Shown: in pieces, positions 1 to 9,468 of the stretch
Layout: each line of letters starts with the position of its first letter
Position numbering within the stretch: the first letter of the stretch is position 1
DNA from: Tubiluchus corallicola
Taxonomy: Eukaryota; Priapulida; Priapulimorpha; Priapulimorphida; Tubiluchidae
Length of the DNA stretch: 27,549 bases
Assembly: GCA_030141605.1 (NCBI GenBank)
Contig: JAQGDQ010001172.1
Coordinates: forward strand, 30,001 to 57,549
Reading direction: 5' to 3'
Translations under genes and position numbers: made by a program
The notes under the pieces: generated by a model
What the model saw: only the letters and a program-made list of their open reading frames with translations
Database searches by the model: none
Told to the model about the DNA's origin: nothing

Positions 1-615
1 ATCAGCTTTCGATATAAACGATTTTGTATAAGTTCCAACATGATGTAATTTGCCTAAAACTTCCAAACTTTAGCAAATTATTGTTAGAAATAAATAAATA
101 AATAATCAAACAGTTCAATTTATGCTTCTATCTCGGCTGCCAAATACTTTAACAGATTAAAACGAAGCAAATAGAACTTGCTGATGATACAGTGCATTTC
201 TGCCAATAATTTACATGTGTGAATTAGTTCTCTAGTATTTTTTCATGTTTTAGTATTTTTAGTACACACTTTTGTAGTTTGTCAAAATATTGGCTCAGTA
301 AACATTTGGCTGTGATTGTCAACACTAACAATATGAGACGTCTTATATTTTAGAGAATGATTCCCAATTTGTGCAAATTAATTTAATTAGACGCCTTTCT
401 GGAGTTGATCGAGAAATGCTCCAGTTTATGTTGCTTTGCATGAAGCAACTGAATTAGCGTGTCGAAGAGTTGTCGAAACATCTTTCCGCTTGCACATTTT
501 ACTTTACACTACTTAAAGCTAGTTAAGAAGTATTCTATGTATAGTAAGAAAGTAAACTTCAGTAGCTTAATTGTAATGAATACCTTTAAAGCCAAATGAA
601 TCACTGCTGTCATCG
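1..615. other. AT-rich non-coding stretch
   Basis: No reading frame, RNA gene or repeat unit that I can support. There are short homopolymer and AAAT-like runs near 90-105. It is probably intergenic or intronic DNA. Confidence 0.5.
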
Positions 616-859
616 CCTCATTAACTACGTAAATATCTAAGTGCATATGGCAGTATAAGAGTGTAGGCAGGAAGTAGACCCTTGTGAAAACCTGTCTGGC
701 GCGTGAAATGGTTGAAACAGGATTTTTCCCATGTTATAACAATTTGTAGCCTCATTAATTATGTAATTATCTAAGTGCATATGGCAGTATAAGAGTGTAG
801 GCAAGAAGTAGACCCTTGGGTAAACCTGTCTGGCGCGTGAAATGGTTGAAATAGGATTT
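616..859. repeat. Direct duplication, two 110-bp copies 134 bp apart
   Basis: Copies at 616-725 and 750-859 share nearly all bases, including the core GTGCATATGGCAGTATAAGA and the motif CTGTCTGGCGCGTGAAATGG. A 24-bp spacer separates them. The reading frame that crosses this area on the minus strand has no recognisable protein character. This looks like a local duplication or two monomers of a dispersed repeat. Confidence 0.8.
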
Positions 860-860
860 A

Positions 861-1012
861 TTGCAAACCAAATTAGCACATATTTTAACATAATTGTGAA
901 AAACATAGATTTTGTACCAAATGTTACCAAACCTTCAGGGTCACCTAGTTTGAGGGGTCCTAGACTGCAGCCTATACTAGGCAAGCTATACTATACTACG
1001 ATAATCTGGCCT
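861..1012 (-). repeat. Dispersed repeat copy, inverted relative to 2012-2147
   Basis: On the minus strand this copy shares with 2012-2147 the blocks TATAGGCTGCA, TTTGGTAACATTT and TGTGCTAATTTGGTTTGCAA, in the same order and spacing but with many differences. The shared part stops just after GCAATAAA in both, so that end may be a retroposon-type 3' end. The family is not identified. Confidence 0.7.
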
Positions 1013-1091
1013 TGAGCAAATTGAAGACTAGCTTCAGCAGACTTTTGCGATAGCTAGCGCGACCGCGTTTGCCCAAAACCTTCTGCTTTTG

Positions 1092-1225
1092 TAAATAATA
1101 ATAACAATAAACGCTTTATTTCACAAACATAAACACAAATACAGTTAACAAATCACACACTTAAATAAATAACGCATAAAGGAACTCGTCCCGACAAATA
1201 CAGGGCTCTTTTTAAGCGTTTTTGA
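1092..1225 (-). mobile_element. Possible LINE or SINE 3' tail
   Basis: Read on the minus strand, the stretch ends with AATAAAGCGTTTATTG followed by a short ATT-repeat tail. That pattern is typical of 3' ends of non-LTR elements with microsatellite tails. No coding part is preserved and no target duplication was found. The call rests only on this tail pattern. Confidence 0.25.
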
Positions 1226-2011
1226 TTAAAAAACCATAATTTATAACAAACACATCTACATATATAATCACAGTGCTAAATGAATACATTAATTCTTAGC
1301 AAAATTAATTCGCACCTTTTAATTTAGAATCATGTTGAAATTTCATGCACTTAGTTAATCAACAATTTCTTAACTATCACATTTCCACTTTTGTTTAAAA
1401 TATAAACTTATCAATATCACACATGGATGGGAATTCTGGAAAAATATCGGTAAATCAAATACTTCATTTTGATCAGATAGTGACTTATCAATTTTATCCC
1501 ATTTACACAGTCTGTTTCTTTCGTGTGTGAAAGTCCATGACATCAATTTTGACCATCTAACGAAGGGTATTCTCGACCGTTCCACCGAGGTCAAACCAAT
1601 ATGAGCCTATTACAACTCGATCAAAAATTCCTTGAGTTTTATTGTGACAGTTATCGTATTTTGTACTGCCGTTTCTTTGAAGGCGAGTGTTCTGTGCAGC
1701 AGGATTTCGCTCGGTTTAATTCAATTATTTGATGCCATTTCTGTACACTAGATTAGACTTTAATGTCAAAGTATTTAATGCCATAGTCATTCTACCCTGC
1801 ACACATTGATTAAACGAACCGTCAGATTTACTGTGACGAATCGCCTATAGCTTTTATGAACGTCGACAATGGACGCTGATAGAGTTGTCTACATGCGCTT
1901 TTAATAAAGCTGCGAAATGTTTATAAAATGCAGTCAGTATTAACGTTGCTCATACAGCAAAAAATGTGATTAACTACATGCATACAGTTATCTGCTGGTT
2001 ACAGGCAGGAC
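1226..2011. other. Non-coding stretch
   Basis: AT-rich sequence with only one short open frame (1370-1594, minus), which shows no domain or compositional signal of a real protein. Nothing else can be supported. Confidence 0.5.
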
Positions 2012-2147
2012 TGGATTAACCTATAGGCTAATATAGGCTGCATCTTAGAGCCCAACAAGCTTGGGGCCTCAAGCTTTGGTAACATTTAGTAAAAATCTAT
2101 TTTTACAGTACGTTTGTGTTGAAATATGTGCTAATTTGGTTTGCAAT
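2012..2147 (+). repeat. Dispersed repeat copy, partner of 861-1012
   Basis: Begins CAGGACTGGATTAACC and ends near TTTGGTTTGCAATAAA. It is the diverged inverted partner of 861-1012. The CAGG..GGATTAA start resembles ends of some hAT-type elements, but the two copies point away from each other, so they are not the two ends of one element. Confidence 0.7.
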
Positions 2148-3010
2148 AAATAGTAAAATAGTCGTATTTCTTAAATAACATTTTTATTGACAAACAAAAG
2201 ATGCTATTCTAGCTTATTTAAAGAATTTGCAATAAATTTACTTGAATTTACATAAATTTCGCTAAAAATATAATGAGTAAAAATATTCAAGACAGGTGCA
2301 GGTGAGTTAGGGCGTGGCTCCATCTGAGGGGGCGAAATGTTTTGACAAAGTAGAAAAAATTTATCTTTGTACTGTTGTAGTTAGTAATTTACTTTATCCT
2401 ATATTTCACCAATCTACTGACGTCTTCATTGATGTGGGCATGAAAGCGAGTGCACGGATAACTTGGTGACTAAATGGATGAATGAGGGAGTGAGTGATTG
2501 AGTCTTTTGGCATTGTCTCAGGATTTTTTTCCACTTTAAATATTTTCAGGCGCTGCGAACTCGTGTCTTTTGCTAAGCCGAGATTAATAATCGAATTTTC
2601 ACTGTGTGTGTGTTTCGCGACCTAAGTTAAACAACACAGTGGCTTGTTAGAGAATGGATGCGTGACTGCTACGGTTTAATACTCGCACTGGTTTTTTTTC
2701 GTCCGCCGTACCGATTCTGGTTGTTTACCCGACAGAAAGAGAGCACACTCATATGCGAAAAGTGACTGAAACACGTCTTCCACACCCCGCAAATGGCTCA
2801 TATTTCTTGCTTTTGTAATGAACAAGGGTTTCGGTGCTGCCACACTTGTCAAAATTAATTAGGTCCTATCATTTAATGCTGGATTTCAGGTTACACACTG
2901 TCAGATTGTACGCAAAGCGTGTACGTTAACAGTTTTACCGTGATTTCACCTATTTAATTATCTAAAGTTGCAATAAAATAAAGTTACAGTTCATTGTGAT
3001 GACAACTGTG
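2148..3010. other. Non-coding stretch
   Basis: No supported gene, RNA or tandem repeat. It contains mixed AT-rich sequence and leads into the Penelope-like fragment; part of it may be further decayed retroelement sequence that I cannot recognise. Confidence 0.45.
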
Positions 3011-3690
3011 AAGTCTACACAGCCTTCGCTGAAATCTGCTATTCCTAGGTTCATACAGTCTAATGTAGTGTACGTTTTAAATGTGAATCGTGCAATGATT
3101 CCTATATCGGTCGTACGAGTCGATATCTTTCATTCAGATTAGCTGAACGTCGCAGAACGGCATAGAGATTTCATAGGTGCCAAGGTGGGGTTTACAGCAT
3201 TTGAAGTAAAACAATGTCAAAATCTTAGCCAAAGGACACAGTTATCGTGATTTGTCAATACTTGAAGCATTACACGTTAAACGTATTGGGCCTAAGTTGA
3301 ACAACAAGGATGAGTATATGCACTCTTTACTGCAGAAGTGCACTCGAGCTTGTACAACACCAACAGTGCATTGTGGTTTGTGGAATTCGGCAACAAAATG
3401 GCATCTCCCTGATATTGACAGTTCTGTTACTACTAACATATTGGTTTGTTTGTTTGTGGAGTGTAGCACAGCTTCGTGCCAATCAAGTTATGTAACCTGC
3501 AAGGTAAATTGTTAAACTACCTATATAATTTTATATCATATATCTTTTGGTTATCTGACTACTGAATTGTATTTCGATGTTGTTTCTAAATTCTGATAAA
3601 TTTCTTTGTTTTAGATGCCTTGACAATGAACCGTTTGTTCGAAACCGGTCGACAATAAATTTCATTTTGAAGTAGTTACATCTAGTTGCC
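3011..3690 (+). pseudogene. Penelope-like retroelement, decayed GIY-YIG endonuclease end
   Basis: Three frames together match the C-terminal GIY-YIG endonuclease region of Penelope-like elements. From 3026 the frame gives SLKSAIPRFIQSNVVYVL. A frame change near 3078-3082 gives CESCNDSYIGRTSRYLSFRL, which carries the YIGRTSR..L core and the CxxC just before it. After stops at 3163 and 3202, another frame from about 3246 gives LSILEALHVKRIGPKLNNKD, the usual IxEAxxIKxxxPxLN tail. There is at least one frameshift and several stops, so it is not functional. Past the coding remnant, CGAAACCGGTCGACAATAAA near 3639-3658 looks like a Penelope-type 3' region. The reverse transcriptase part is not visible upstream. 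Element identity is fairly sure; the outer limits are not. Confidence 0.75.
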
Positions 3691-3727
3691 ACATATGGCT
3701 AATTCAGTTTATATTTATTTGAGTATG

Positions 3728-3814
3728 GCTAAATAATCTAAAAGTAATAAAATGATAATAAAGAAACGATAAAAAGTAAAATGATAAAAAGTAATAAACA
3801 ATATAAAATGTTTT
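3728..3814 (+). repeat. Left arm of 87-bp inverted repeat
   Basis: The reverse complement occurs at 8283-8369 with a single mismatch in 87 positions (AACAAT versus AACGAT near the end). The sequence is A-rich and internally repetitive (AAAGTAATAAAATGATAA). Similarity stops abruptly at both edges. Confidence 0.9.
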
Positions 3815-4308
3815 AGTTTTCAGAGTTTTACCGTATTGATTCTTTGATCCTTGTCTAGCAGTTTCCTTTTGAAGCTCCCGTTGCAAATCACGTTTTCACG
3901 CTTAATCAGTTAACTATCAAAGATGCACGTACAGTAATCAGACAGTATTCCTTGTGACGTACAAGAGTAAAAACATCATACAGCAAATAAGAGCATAGAG
4001 TTAAGAAGTTTGAAAAACTGCAGCTCAAGCACGACAAGTGCTAAATGTTTTACGAGAATATGTGCATCATACAGCAACAGATTTTCAACGTTTTAATAAT
4101 TATGAGAATTTAATGAGCCAACTTCTTCGCGACAAAATGAAGCAGCCGACTCTGAAAGAGTTTTTTGTAATTTTTGCAAATAAACAGACTTGTGTGATTT
4201 AGAAAAGTAAACTTTTTAATTCATTGCTAATTCACTTATATAAACTAATATTTTAAAATATTTTTAACATTCATGGAAGGCTTTTGTTGTTGAAAATTAT
4301 ATTCGTTT
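3815..4308. other. Non-coding stretch
   Basis: AT-rich sequence with no gene or repeat that I can support. Confidence 0.45.
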
Positions 4309-4475
4309 CTGATGCCATCAATAGTCGGGCTAATCCGTCGTTAATAGGATTTTAATCTATTATTTAACTATCAGAACCACTTTTCCCGTATTTTTGGTGT
4401 TAAAATGTATACTTTTTACCGTACTTGGAAATGGGGTAGTATATGAAAAATTATCCTGTCTTCCTTTAAAAAACA
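4309..4475 (+). repeat. Dispersed repeat copy A
   Basis: Direct, diverged copy of 8057-8224. They share GGGGTAGTATATGAAAAAT and TTAATCTATTATTTAA and are similar throughout. Both copies keep a short open frame containing GVVYEK and PLKN, which may be chance or a remnant of an element-encoded peptide. Confidence 0.7.
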
Positions 4476-4785
4476 ATTTATTTAGAACTTTCATTACCTT
4501 CAACAGGGTTCCATACGACGTCCGTGCAGCTAAAGTTCAGGTTCATTTTCCCAACTCTAAGATTCAACTTTTCCACAAATTCCTCATCTTCAATAGTGAA
4601 GATCTTGAAAACTAAATAATTTTTTTCTCAATGAGGATGTACAAGTCAAGAGTGTATGAAACATGTAGACCTGTACTACATTTTGAATGCGAAGTCTTTG
4701 TGGAAAATTTATAATGTACTTTGAATCAATAAGCAATTTAACCAAATATGAATAATTATACAATTAAAATTAGTATGCTTTACTT

Positions 4786-5268
4786 CAGGGGTGTGCAAAT
4801 TGCGGCCCGCCGGGAGAATTTGTGCGGCCCAAGAAGAGATTTGTCAACCTAATGAAAGTGCGGCCCGGGCGATTAATTGAGTGTATCCAGCTGAAGTCCG
4901 TACCACGATCCCAAAGATAGTGCGGGTAGTTTTTTCTACTAGATCGGATGCCAATAACCCTTACAAGACGGTTGTAGCTTAATGTCACTGTACTACACAG
5001 ACTGTGTGATACACATTACTAATATGCATTGTGATGAAATTACCACTATCTGCCTTGAAAGTAGAAATATATGGTTTGTAATGTAAATTTTAATAACTTC
5101 TAAAATAGTTTCTTGAGTGTAGTAGTAATGATGTACGCAGGTCGGATGCAAAAAAAATCGTTATTAGGCCTTTCTGTACTTGGCTCCTTGATCAAACTGC
5201 CTGTGGCCCACAGGAATTGCGGGAAAGTTTAATGTGGCCCGGCTAATCAGATAATTTGCACACTCCTG
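4786..5268. mobile_element. hAT-like MITE, 483 bp, with TIRs and 8-bp target duplication
   Basis: The left end CAGGGGTGTGCAAATT and the right end AATTTGCACACTCCTG are inverted repeats with one mismatch in 16. The flanking octamers are CTTTACTT (4778-4785) and TTTTACTT (5269-5276), 7 of 8 identical, as expected for the 8-bp target duplication of hAT elements. The ends carry GCGGCCCGC and GTGGCCCGGC subterminal motifs often seen in hAT elements. No transposase is encoded, so it is non-autonomous. Confidence 0.9.
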
Positions 5269-5276
5269 TTTTACTT

Positions 5277-5490
5277 TGTCTTGAAAAAATGTCTACTAAA
5301 TTCAATATCTTTGCGCTTGTTTAGAATCTTTTTAAAATACTTACAAGCAAATTTGATGAGTAATTAGATCACAAAATATGAAAAAGTTCATTTCATTTCA
5401 TCATTTTTTTACACTACAATTTACCACTATAGTTATTACTGTATGTAATCCCGGATGTAATTATTATAAATTAAAAAAACTAAATAACTA
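5277..5490. other. Non-coding AT-rich stretch
   Basis: Nothing recognisable between the MITE and the TA microsatellite. Confidence 0.45.
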
Positions 5491-5511
5491 TACTATATAT
5501 ATATATGCGCA

Positions 5512-5544
<33 letters not shown>
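5491..5544. repeat. TA dinucleotide microsatellite
   Basis: An imperfect run of TA repeats interrupted once by GCGCAAGA. Confidence 0.95.
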
Positions 5545-5545
<1 letters not shown>

Positions 5546-7100
5546 CTACATTAAACATTAATGTAAATTAAATACTACATGTGTACGCAACTATCTTAAA
5601 TTTGTGTTTATGTATATTTATGTTGTTGTACCATTGAGTTTATACATCAAAGTCTGATATTACGTCTTTAGTTTAAATTATTGAAATTGACTTATTGTAT
5701 AATTGTGTTCTTAATCACATAGAACATGTTTTCTATAGCGTTATACATGTATGTAATTATATCTTTGTAATCAGTGAGTGTATTATGTGAATTGTAATTG
5801 TAATTACGCAATAAAATATGAAATACGTTAGTAATGCTTAATAAACTTTAAATACAGAAAAAGTAAAAAAGACGTACCATTCCTACCAGCAACAACACAC
5901 TGTGTTGCATCTTTATTTGAACTAATCGTATTCAGCGGACCTTCCAATGTGCTTTTCATTGTCCTTCCCATAGACATGCTGATAAATGATGCAAATATAC
6001 TAGCTGATAAAAAGATTTCTCTCTATGCTTCAGCTAATATGTGAACTTGTAGTATGTTCAGGCATTGCTAGTTAGTTAACTAAGATGATATGCGGGTGTT
6101 AATCCCAATACGCAAGTTATACATTCAAATGCTTGGAAACAAGACCTGCAAACAGTAACAAATCAACTGTTGTTATACATACAGATAATACGAAACAGTA
6201 AGATTTTCCTATAGGTTTTTTTAAAGTGCAAAATATTAAATTAATCACTAGGTTACCAGCAATGCAAATAAAACGTATCGCATCTAAACGTGGGTAACTC
6301 AATGCTTCCAGCTCCCTGCCTCATTCTCAGACTAGTCACTAGAAAGTTATCACTGATATTCAGTGTTGGACTGTAACATGCTACTGTAACTAGATTACTT
6401 TTTATAGTAACAACTAATGTGATGCAATCCACATCAGTACTTCATCGGTTAACAGTTTCAAAAGGCATTTGAGAGAGGGCCGTTTACAGATAGAATTACC
6501 AACTAGGTCCTTATTTCTTCGAATAAGGTATCCATAAGTTATTGAGTAATTAACATTTTTATTTGCCAAATCAGTAATGAGAATCATTTATAAATCTAAG
6601 AAAATTAAAAGTAAGTACGTAGAAGCTACTAATACCAATATTTTTCTACTTTTTACATCTTCTTCAGTACCTTGGCAGATTGCTAAATATTTACATTTCT
6701 TCACGATTCTTCCAGGATTGATAACTTTCTGAAATGTACATACTAGGCAATGTAGGAAATCAATAAATGCGCTTGCGATAATTTAGCGTTATAAGGGTTT
6801 CTTGTATTGCAAAGCGATAACGGTGTGAAAAGCTTCACAATAAAAGCATCTAAAGACAAACACAAAAGCAAAGCAAAATTTACCTCAAAAAGTGTACGTG
6901 TAAACGCTTAGATAGGTAGAGGAAAGTTTAGGTTAAATAGCAATATGACGCATGTATTTTTTGTGGTTTATTTCGCCATTCTTTTTCCTCTTTTCGATGT
7001 CATTAGCAAGTTCATCTTTTTTTACTACAGTAATACGTGTTCTCTTAATGTACAAAGCAGTTCAATTCCTTTAAATTCATTTCTAAACACTTAGCTATTT
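5545..7100. other. Non-coding stretch
   Basis: AT-rich sequence without supported genes. The open frame at 6117-6302 on the minus strand is short and has no recognisable features. No further repeat family was identified by eye. Confidence 0.45.
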
Positions 7101-7400
7101 GTTACTGCATCAATTTCTTTTCTTCAGGTCTGCTTAATCATTACCCGTTTGGCTTTTGTAAATACATAATTAGTGCTTAAGTTACTGTATCGATTTCTTT
7201 ACTGGTCTGCTTATTCCTTACTCATTTGGCTCCTACTAACTACTTAATTAGTTGCATAATGTTCTATATGCTCTGCCTATATAAACTGGTTGTATGTTTG
7301 TAAAATTTACCACTGATGATGACAGCAGTAGTCTCTCAAACCATTTGGCATGATTTTTGCCTATGTGAATTGGAAGTTCTAATAAAGTTGTTTTGTTTTG
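7101..7400 (+). repeat. Dispersed repeat copy 1 with TATA box, CTGATGA core and AATAAA
   Basis: It starts with a diverged 80-bp tandem duplication (units at 7101 and 7181, each beginning GTTACTG). Then come CTATATAAACTGGTTG, ACCACTGATGATGAC, ATTTGGCATGATTTT and AATAAA at 7381-7386. The same order occurs at 18764-18985. A TATA-like box followed by a polyadenylation signal suggests a solo LTR or the terminal repeat of a Penelope-like element. CTGATGA followed about 17 nt later by CAAAC resembles a decayed hammerhead core. Confidence 0.6.
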
Positions 7401-8056
7401 GCTATAAATTTCACTTTCGTTTTTCTGTATACTTAACTTATACCTAGTTTGTTGTTAAAGTTGTGTGTTAGTTGCTTTTCACTCTAAAAAAAACAGTATC
7501 ATTCAGTGACGTGTTAATAAAACTTCACAATTCTTTTTCTTGTTAATTAAACATTCAAGATCTGGACAATCTGTTGTGTGGGACATAAAGTTTTGTAAGA
7601 AAATGTGTAAAATGTTGGTTAAAGCAAAACCAGACCCAATGTTAAACTGTCAAAAGAATCTAGTCTTTAAAATATTGAAAGGAAACATACTATTTTTTCA
7701 AAAATGACTTACGTGAAAGAATTATTACCACACCACAATTTCACGTTCTTTACTGTTACATGCACCTTGCCATTCGCTAGTTGGATAGGCACTAGCACCT
7801 GCATTTCGGAAACGTGTTGCACAAAAAACAGGTGATGTACCTCTCAGTTTGGATGTGTTAGTTTGTGATGAACTAGACACATTCGTCAGCTCACGTGTGA
7901 GCACAGCTGCAAATTTGAATTTTTGTCTTAAAACTTGCCTAGCTTTAGTACAACACACTGAATATCTTACTGTAGCACTGTACTTCAATTTTCACTTTCA
8001 CAAACACGTGCAACACGCTCATGGAATATTTTTGCCATTGAAAGTTATGCTAGTTT
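7401..8056. other. Non-coding stretch with one weak minus-strand frame
   Basis: The only frame of note (7725-7988, minus, 87 codons) has a mixed composition and no recognised motif. It is overlapped by another open frame on the plus strand. I do not call it a gene. Confidence 0.4.
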
Positions 8057-8224
8057 GTGATGTCATCAGTAGTTGGGCTCGCCTTCTGTTAATTAAGTTG
8101 TTAATCTATTATTTAATTATCACAAACGCTTTCGCAGTATTAATCATGTTAAAATACGTACTTTTTATCGGACTTGAAGGTGGGGTAGTATATGAAAAAT
8201 CGTCCTGTTTTCCTTTAAAGAATT
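8057..8224 (+). repeat. Dispersed repeat copy B
   Basis: Diverged direct copy of 4309-4475; see that entry for the shared blocks. Confidence 0.7.
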
Positions 8225-8282
8225 TAATCAGCAAAAAATTCAGAGATTTGTTTTTGTTTCAGTGATCAGTAATCAATACGTA

Positions 8283-8369
8283 AAAACATTTTATATCGTT
8301 TATTACTTTTTATCATTTTACTTTTTATCGTTTCTTTATTATCATTTTATTACTTTTAGATTATTTAGC
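8283..8369 (-). repeat. Right arm of 87-bp inverted repeat
   Basis: Reverse complement of 3728-3814 with 86 of 87 positions identical. It lies about 60 bp beyond dispersed copy B. Confidence 0.9.
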
Positions 8370-8564
8370 TTATACGTGTCAATCTATTTTTCAGTTTCCT
8401 GTGTCAAGGTCACATCACGCGGCTTTATTTGTTCATAATCCAGTATTCCATGAGGAAAACTGAAGACAACATTTTTGAATGAAAGTCTCTGGACAGCTAT
8501 TTGTTTAAGGTAAAAAATGAATTTTGGTTATTTGTCATAGAATGAATTTAATTCATACCAATTG

Positions 8565-9026
8565 CAGGGATGAGAATTTTCCCCGGATGCGCGGAATTCT
8601 GAGTTTCTGGAAGACCAGTAGTGCCATTTTTGTAAATCGCATAAATTCGTTGAGAAAATTTTTACGGACCCAGTACATTATTTCACCAGCTGATCGCTAG
8701 GTGGCAGGCCGTCACTTTGTTTACATCACGTACATCAGTGTAACCACGTGTATATCTCTATGTATAAAAATATAGAATCAATTGTGCGGAGTTATTTGAG
8801 TCAATTGCAGACAGTTTTTATATACTTTTGCATAGGAGCGGCCAGTACTTAGGCGTTTTTGAGACAATTAGATATCATGTATCCTTGATAGTTGAGTATT
8901 TTAAATTATGCATGAAACAAGGTAATTGATATTTTAAGTCCACTTAGAGGTTCTCTATGGCCTATGCGGCCGCCAAACCCCCGGCCTGTCTCAGAGTTTT
9001 TTTGCAATTTGTCATTCTCGTCCCTG
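8565..9026. mobile_element. Second TIR element, 462 bp, non-autonomous
   Basis: The left end CAGGGATGAGAAT and the inverted right end CAGGGACGAGAAT differ at one position in 13. Both ends are directly flanked by CAATTG (8559-8564 and 9027-9032). This could be a 6-bp target duplication or, because CAATTG is palindromic, an extension of the TIR. There is no transposase. The CAGGG start suggests an hAT-like origin, but the 8-bp target duplication expected for hAT is not clear. Confidence 0.65.
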
Positions 9027-9198
9027 CAATTGTTTTGTTTATATATTTGACTCGCTAGACATATCTGGTAAACTGTTTCAGTGTGAAAGGTCTTGAGCAA
9101 AGGAAAGACTTGCAAAAAATTATTTAATTCTGTTTGTATAGTTAATACTGTGAATTTGTACCCTACATTCTTAAATAAAGTTTTTATGTATAAGGTAT

Positions 9199-9204
9199 TT
9201 TATT
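9199..9204 (-). terminator. Candidate polyadenylation signal AATAAA
   Basis: AATAAA on the minus strand, about 265 nt beyond the stop codon of the 1725-codon gene. A closer variant, ATTAAA, lies at 9334-9339. Either could end the transcript. Confidence 0.35.
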
Positions 9205-9468
9205 TCATACTGATCAATTTTGTTAACGCATAAACACAACTATTAGCTTACGTTTAAAAGGAATGAAACATATGTTGATTTTCATTATAAAAACATAATC
9301 ATTTGTCGTAGTTCAATATTTACATGTTAAACTTTTAATTGAATTCATATAGAGGTTGTAACACACAGGTCCAAGAAGTTCCACCAATGAACAAGCACTA
9401 TACATTTCCGTTACTTTTTTAGCAAAAAGAAAATATATTTTACACATTAGAATGAAATATAACAACAG

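Noticed and set aside
637-984. 115-codon minus-strand frame
   Set aside because: Runs across the 110-bp duplication and a dispersed repeat; the frame is incidental.
4785-4988. 67-codon frame in the MITE
   Set aside because: Lies within the non-autonomous element's terminal and subterminal repeats and resembles no transposase.
7725-7988. 87-codon minus-strand frame with protein-like segments
   Set aside because: No recognised motif, and a longer frame overlaps on the other strand. Not enough to call a gene.
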